From Gordonia effusa NBRC 100432 (lineage in GTDB: Bacteria; Actinomycetota; Actinomycetes; Mycobacteriales; Mycobacteriaceae): a DNA stretch of 54,677 bases. The position numbers and the translations under genes are program-made. The stretch is from positions 1 to 54,677 of the forward strand of contig NZ_BAEH01000021.1 in NCBI RefSeq assembly GCF_000241305.1, written 5' to 3'. Under the pieces are notes generated by a model that ran no database searches, was not told where the DNA came from, and was given only the letters and a program-made list of their open reading frames with translations. Shown piece by piece: positions 50,943-54,677 of this stretch (the stretch's first letter is position 1; the number at the start of each line of letters is the position of its first letter).

Positions 50943-52502
50943 ATGAACTCCACCGCACGCAAGATTGCCCTGGTCGTGGCCCTCGGGACGCTCATGGTGA
51001 TGTTCGACGTCACCGTGACCGCCATCGCTATTCCCACACTCACCACCACATTCGGCACCACACTGAGCACGGTTCAGTGGGTCACCACCGGATATACCCT
51101 CGCCCTGGTCGCGGTGATGCCCACCTCCGCCTGGCTCGTTAGCCGCTTCGGCGACAAGCGCACCTATCTGACCGCGCTGGCGTTATTCGTCGGCGGTTCA
51201 GTCATGGCCGGATTGGCCTGGAATATCGGCAGCCTCGTCGCGTTTCGCGCCTTGCAAGGCTTGGGCGGTGGACTACTCGCGCCCGTCGGAATGACCATCG
51301 TCATCCGGTCGGCCGAGGTAGCTCACCGCGGGCGGGCGATGGCAGTCCTCGGGCTCCCGCTGTTCATCGGTCCCGTCCTCGGACCCACCCTCGGTGGTGT
51401 CATCGTCGACTCGGTGGGGTGGCGCGTGTTGTTTCTGATCAACCTACCGATCGGAATGATTGCCATCGCGTTGGCGGCACTTCTGTTCCCGCGCAGCGAA
51501 ACTGGCGTGCGCACCGGACTCGACTGGCGCGGCCTGCTCACCCTGCCGCCCGGAGCGGTCCTCGTCGTCGCTGGACTGTCCCGGCTTGGCGAGACCGGCG
51601 ATGTCGCCGATCCGATCGGACTGGTTTCAACCGCCCTCGGGATCACACTAATTCTCCGCTTTGCCCTACGCGCGCAACGTGTTTCAATTCCGCTGCTGAA
51701 TACCCGGCTGTTGCGTCGGCGGCCGATGTGGTCAGCTCTCGCAACCCTGGCTCCGTTCACCGCGGCATATTTTGGTTCGATGATCGCCTTGCCGATTTAT
51801 GTTCAGCAGGTGCGTGGCGACTCGGCGACGATAGCCGGCATGCTGACGATCGCGCAGGCATTGGTCTCAGCGGTAACCCTGCAGATAGCAACCCGACTCG
51901 TCGATCGCATCGATCCACGACGCATCGCACTTGTCGGCATCTCGTCGGCACTAGCCGGCTATGTCGCCGTCGCCGCGTGTATCGCGACGAATGCGCCCTA
52001 TCCCTTGCTGGCCACGGTGAGCATATTGATCGGCATCGGCGCCGGCGCGACGATGATGCCGTTGATGACGGCATCGACCCGAAACCTCCCAGATACCGAT
52101 GTGCCTTCTGGCTCAACACTTCTCAACACCAATAGCCAGCTCTTCTCGGCGATGGGCGCGGCCGCACTCGCGACGACACTGTCGATCACCTCGCCCACGA
52201 GCGCGCCAACGGGCCACTGGGTGGCGCTCGCCTACCTAGTGCCGATCTCGCTGGTTAGTATCGCGCTCGTGGTCGCGGCAACCGCATTGCCCCGTGACAT
52301 TAAGAATCTATCCGATAGATGCGACGCGCATTTTCCCGAAAAACGCTGCGCAGCAAAGCATCTCCATGTGGTTCAAGTATCTCGGCCAGCCCCGCGACGA
52401 TATTCGCCAGTGACGCGTTCGGCTTATCGATCGGAAAGTTACTACCGAACATCAACCGCTCGGCTCCGAAATGCAGTAAGAGGTGGTCGACTAGCGGAGT
52501 GA
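50943..52502 (+). CDS. MFS multidrug efflux transporter (DHA2-like) with antisense-overlapping tail
   Basis: 519 residues from ATG 50943 (leaderless with the SoxR promoter). The DHA2-type pattern VMFDVTVTAIAIPTLTTTF, then QWVTTGYTLALVAVMPTSAWLVSRFGDKRTYL (motif A) and GPVLGPTLGGVIVDSVGWR (motif C) mark a drug:H+ antiporter with 12-14 helices. Membrane segments end near residue 450 (VSIALVVAATALPRD). The last about 67 residues are polar, Arg-rich and antisense to the 3' end of the amidohydrolase gene. It probably exports a redox-active antibiotic or dye sensed by SoxR. Confidence 0.88.
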   Translation: MNSTARKIALVVALGTLMVMFDVTVTAIAIPTLTTTFGTTLSTVQWVTTGYTLALVAVMPTSAWLVSRFGDKRTYLTALALFVGGSVMAGLAWNIGSLVAFRALQGLGGGLLAPVGMTIVIRSAEVAHRGRAMAVLGLPLFIGPVLGPTLGGVIVDSVGWRVLFLINLPIGMIAIALAALLFPRSETGVRTGLDWRGLLTLPPGAVLVVAGLSRLGETGDVADPIGLVSTALGITLILRFALRAQRVSIPLLNTRLLRRRPMWSALATLAPFTAAYFGSMIALPIYVQQVRGDSATIAGMLTIAQALVSAVTLQIATRLVDRIDPRRIALVGISSALAGYVAVAACIATNAPYPLLATVSILIGIGAGATMMPLMTASTRNLPDTDVPSGSTLLNTNSQLFSAMGAAALATTLSITSPTSAPTGHWVALAYLVPISLVSIALVVAATALPRDIKNLSDRCDAHFPEKRCAAKHLHVVQVSRPAPRRYSPVTRSAYRSESYYRTSTARLRNAVRGGRLAE

Positions 52503-53418
52503 TCATCTCCTGAAGCGTCGCCTGACTACCGATATTTCCCGACGGCATCCGGCCATAACCGAGAATGGGAAAAGCCAACCCGGACAGCTTCATCACCACA
52601 TTCCGGTTTTGCGCGAGTGTCGCAGTTCGCTCCCGCCACAGGCGAAGGACATCGGCGCGTGCCGCCGCGGTGGCACCGGTCCGCGATCCGACCGGGCCGA
52701 AGATCCCAACGGGTACACCAAGATGGTCGACGACAATCCGCGTGTCGGGATACTCACGAGCGAGGCTTACGACGTCGTAGAGTTGATGCGAGTAGACAAA
52801 TGTTTCAAATACCAAGTCCCGCTCGGCGATCCGCCCAAAGCCATCAAGGAAGTCGGGAGAGATCAATACGGCGTCGTCGTCGATCCAGTCACGCACTTTG
52901 GGGTCGGAATGCCGCGCACCCATCAGCCGGACCCCGCGCAACTGCGGCACAACGGTGCCGATCAGATCGAGCTGCGCGGTGACGTTGTGATGACGTGGGT
53001 CAACATGCGCGACGAACGCCCCCAGCTCGGGCGCGCCACGTTTTCCGAAGGGCAGTCCGGCAACATAACGCGCCTCGTCAATTCCACTGTGATTACCTGC
53101 GCGCCAGTGTGATTCGACAAACACGACCGATTCGACCGGCACCCCCACGGCAGCCGGCACCGGACGCACATCCGTTTGATATTGCTCGGGCTCGTAGACG
53201 CGCGCGACGTTGCGCGGCGTCAGCGCGAACTCCCGGTCCGCCTGCGGCACAGCCGCGGCGAAAACCACATCGCTGACGACCCGGGGCATGAACCGATACG
53301 CGCGGGACAGGCGATTAGCCGCCCACGGTGTCCGTGCCGGATTCCAGAAATGGGCGTGAGCGTCGACGACCCCCGGTATGACTCCCGCCAACACCTGCAT
53401 TAGTCGAGCGTGCCACAT
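52300..53418 (-). CDS. Amidohydrolase-2 family metal-dependent hydrolase
   Basis: 372 residues from ATG 53418; TTG 53466 and ATG 53400 are alternatives without decisive ribosome sites. The TIM-barrel hydrolase signature VVDAHAHFWNP (HxH metal site) is near the N-terminus. VVFVESHWRAG, TRIVVDHLGVP and RLMFGSNFPIDKP (C-terminal metal Asp) follow the family order. Relatives hydrolyse lactones (for example 2-pyrone-4,6-dicarboxylate) or decarboxylate aromatics. Its 3' end overlaps the MFS frame by 203 bp tail-to-tail. The flavohemoglobin gene is divergent about 110 bp away. Confidence 0.87.
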   Translation of the reverse strand: MWHARLMQVLAGVIPGVVDAHAHFWNPARTPWAANRLSRAYRFMPRVVSDVVFAAAVPQADREFALTPRNVARVYEPEQYQTDVRPVPAAVGVPVESVVFVESHWRAGNHSGIDEARYVAGLPFGKRGAPELGAFVAHVDPRHHNVTAQLDLIGTVVPQLRGVRLMGARHSDPKVRDWIDDDAVLISPDFLDGFGRIAERDLVFETFVYSHQLYDVVSLAREYPDTRIVVDHLGVPVGIFGPVGSRTGATAAARADVLRLWRERTATLAQNRNVVMKLSGLAFPILGYGRMPSGNIGSQATLQEMITPLVDHLLLHFGAERLMFGSNFPIDKPNASLANIVAGLAEILEPHGDALLRSVFRENARRIYRIDS

Positions 53419-53530
53419 CTGCCACCGAGCCGCCTCAGATCCGTCATTACGCGGCTTTGGACGCAACTTGGCCAGGCAGACTAAAGTCGGAGCAGCACAC
53501 TAGCCACAATTGGAAGGAGGGCTTTTGGAA

Positions 53531-54677
53531 ATGTCGGATCCTGAAGGCAATCCCATTGAGTATCTACGCCAGCGAATTGCTGATGACCCAGCGACTTTCA
53601 CGCGCCACTTCTTCGCCCGGCTATTCGCGATCCGCCCGGATCTTCGAGAACTCTACCCCGCATCGATGACGCATCAGCGGGCGTCCTTCCACAAGATGAT
53701 CAACCACATTCTCGCGGTGGTGCCGCAGCCGGCCGGACACGCCGACCTCATTGAGGTGCTCGGTCAACTCGGTCGGGACCATCGCAAATTCGATGTACTA
53801 CCCGAGTACTACCCACTCGCGGCGAAGGTCGTGGTCGACGAGTTCGCCGAGATCCTCGGCGAGGCGTGGACCCCGGACACCGCGGCGTCGATCACCGAAG
53901 CGGTGAACCTGGCGACCGGTGTCATGCGCGGCGCGGCCGAGTATGTCGAAGGTCCAGCGGTGTGGACAGCGCGCGTGGAAGAGAAGTTCCGCGTATCGCG
54001 CGGGGTGTCGGTAATCCGGCTGGTCGCCGACTCGCCCTTGCCGCACAAATCCGGACAGTATCTTGAAGTCCAAATTCCGCAGTGGCGACGCGTGTGGCGT
54101 AATTTCTCACCGGCCATTCCGCCGAACCCGCAGGGCGAGTTGGAGTTTCACATCCGCAGCGTCGAGGGCGGAACGGTCAGCAAGTCGATCATCCTGGAGA
54201 CACGCGTCGGAGATGTGTGGGCGCTTGCCCAGGCACACGGCACCCTGCACGTCGAGTACGGCGGCCCCGAAGTCTTGATGATCGCCGGCGGCACCGGCTT
54301 GGCGCCGCTGCGCGCGATCTTGACCGACATGTCGCGGCGGGTCGATGCCCCTCGCACAACGCTGTATTACGGCACGAAGTATCCCGGCGAACTATACGAA
54401 CTCGGCGTCCTGCGTCGGATGGTCGCGACCAACCCGTGGCTGCGAGTCGTCGTCGCGTCGGAGGAGAAAGATGACCCGTGGTGGCTGAATGCCTCTGCGC
54501 TGCCACAGGATTCGACGATCGAGCATCGATACGGCACCGCGGTTGAGGTGGCACTCGCCGACGGTCGGTGGACCGAACATCAGGTCTTGGTTGCCGGGTC
54601 ACCCGATATGGTTCAGAACACCCGACGCCAACTGCTGATCGCCGGGGTGCGCGCCAGTTCTATCCAGCACGACCCGA
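53531..54677 (+). CDS. Flavohemoglobin-like globin/FAD/NAD oxidoreductase (3' end outside window)
   Basis: 382 residues are visible from ATG 53531 (GGAAGGAGG upstream) and the frame is open at the edge, lacking only the last few residues. The globin domain (1-138) has the proximal His84 in GRDHRKF and Gln49 at the distal E7 position. The FAD domain (145-240) has SGQYLEVQIP and RNFS, where classical enzymes have R-x-Y-S. The NAD domain begins LMIAGGTGLAPLRAIL. Such proteins convert NO to nitrate or oxidise other donors. Alignment by eye with E. coli Hmp puts Phe28 at B10 (usually Tyr) and Tyr42 at CD1 (usually Phe), pointing to a non-classical FHb. Confidence 0.88.
   Translation, partial: MSDPEGNPIEYLRQRIADDPATFTRHFFARLFAIRPDLRELYPASMTHQRASFHKMINHILAVVPQPAGHADLIEVLGQLGRDHRKFDVLPEYYPLAAKVVVDEFAEILGEAWTPDTAASITEAVNLATGVMRGAAEYVEGPAVWTARVEEKFRVSRGVSVIRLVADSPLPHKSGQYLEVQIPQWRRVWRNFSPAIPPNPQGELEFHIRSVEGGTVSKSIILETRVGDVWALAQAHGTLHVEYGGPEVLMIAGGTGLAPLRAILTDMSRRVDAPRTTLYYGTKYPGELYELGVLRRMVATNPWLRVVVASEEKDDPWWLNASALPQDSTIEHRYGTAVEVALADGRWTEHQVLVAGSPDMVQNTRRQLLIAGVRASSIQHDP

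Noticed and set aside
1..54677. CRISPR arrays, insertion sequences, integrases, prophage or toxin-antitoxin cassettes
   Set aside because: No regularly spaced repeats and no transposase or integrase motifs were seen. The RHH gene pairs with an SPFH gene, not a toxin.

Overview
This window is about 65% GC, with coding-dense short operons, GTG and TTG starts, leaderless-looking promoters and many families typical of mycolic-acid actinobacteria (PapA-type acyltransferases, DUF3556, actinobacterial QcrB, DUF2236 oxygenases). Nocardia or a close relative fits best, but that is inference. I saw no rRNA, tRNA, CRISPR array, transposase or prophage gene.

Layout. 1-12.3 kb: a putative catabolic island with four paralogous DUF2236 (latex-clearing protein / MpaB superfamily) heme-oxygenase-like genes. 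With them are a cholesterol-oxidase-like FAD enzyme cut by the left edge, an aldehyde dehydrogenase, an acyl-CoA ligase, a TetR regulator and an MHS-type uptake transporter. The order suggests C=C cleavage to an aldehyde, oxidation to the acid and CoA activation, as in rubber or isoprenoid breakdown. 12.6-16.8 kb: an acyltransferase-3 membrane protein and clpB, whose leader carries HspR (HAIR) sites and a SigH/SigR-type promoter. 17.7-23.7 kb: a coupled five-gene operon (three PapA-like acyltransferases, a VC0807-like membrane protein and a sterol-type family 1 glycosyltransferase), probably making an acylated glycoside.

24.2-31.9 kb: stress genes (PRC/DUF2382, GlsB), a SAM-IV riboswitch in front of a cysteine-desulfurase-like gene, two thioesterases, a phosphotransferase and a YoaK-family protein. 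32.0-38.2 kb: a coupled operon of acyl-CoA ligase, DUF3556 membrane protein, phytoene-desaturase-like FAD enzyme and PucR regulator. 38.2-43.5 kb: two ECF41-type sigma factors, each with its classic partner gene (carboxymuconolactone decarboxylase; NAD(P)-binding oxidoreductase). Both partners have a TGTCACA-N16-[T/G]GTC promoter. A fifth, divergent DUF2236 gene lies between them.

43.5-54.7 kb: a GT-C glycosyltransferase with a Gly/His-rich loop, an orphan qcrB behind a BlaI-like operator, an SPFH/RHH pair with a 26-bp palindrome, a class III aminotransferase, a SoxR gene divergent from an MFS efflux gene across a textbook SoxR promoter, an amidohydrolase, and a flavohemoglobin cut by the right edge.

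The strongest candidate for an undescribed system is the DUF2236 island. The acylated-glycoside operon and the orphan bc1 cytochrome b locus come next.
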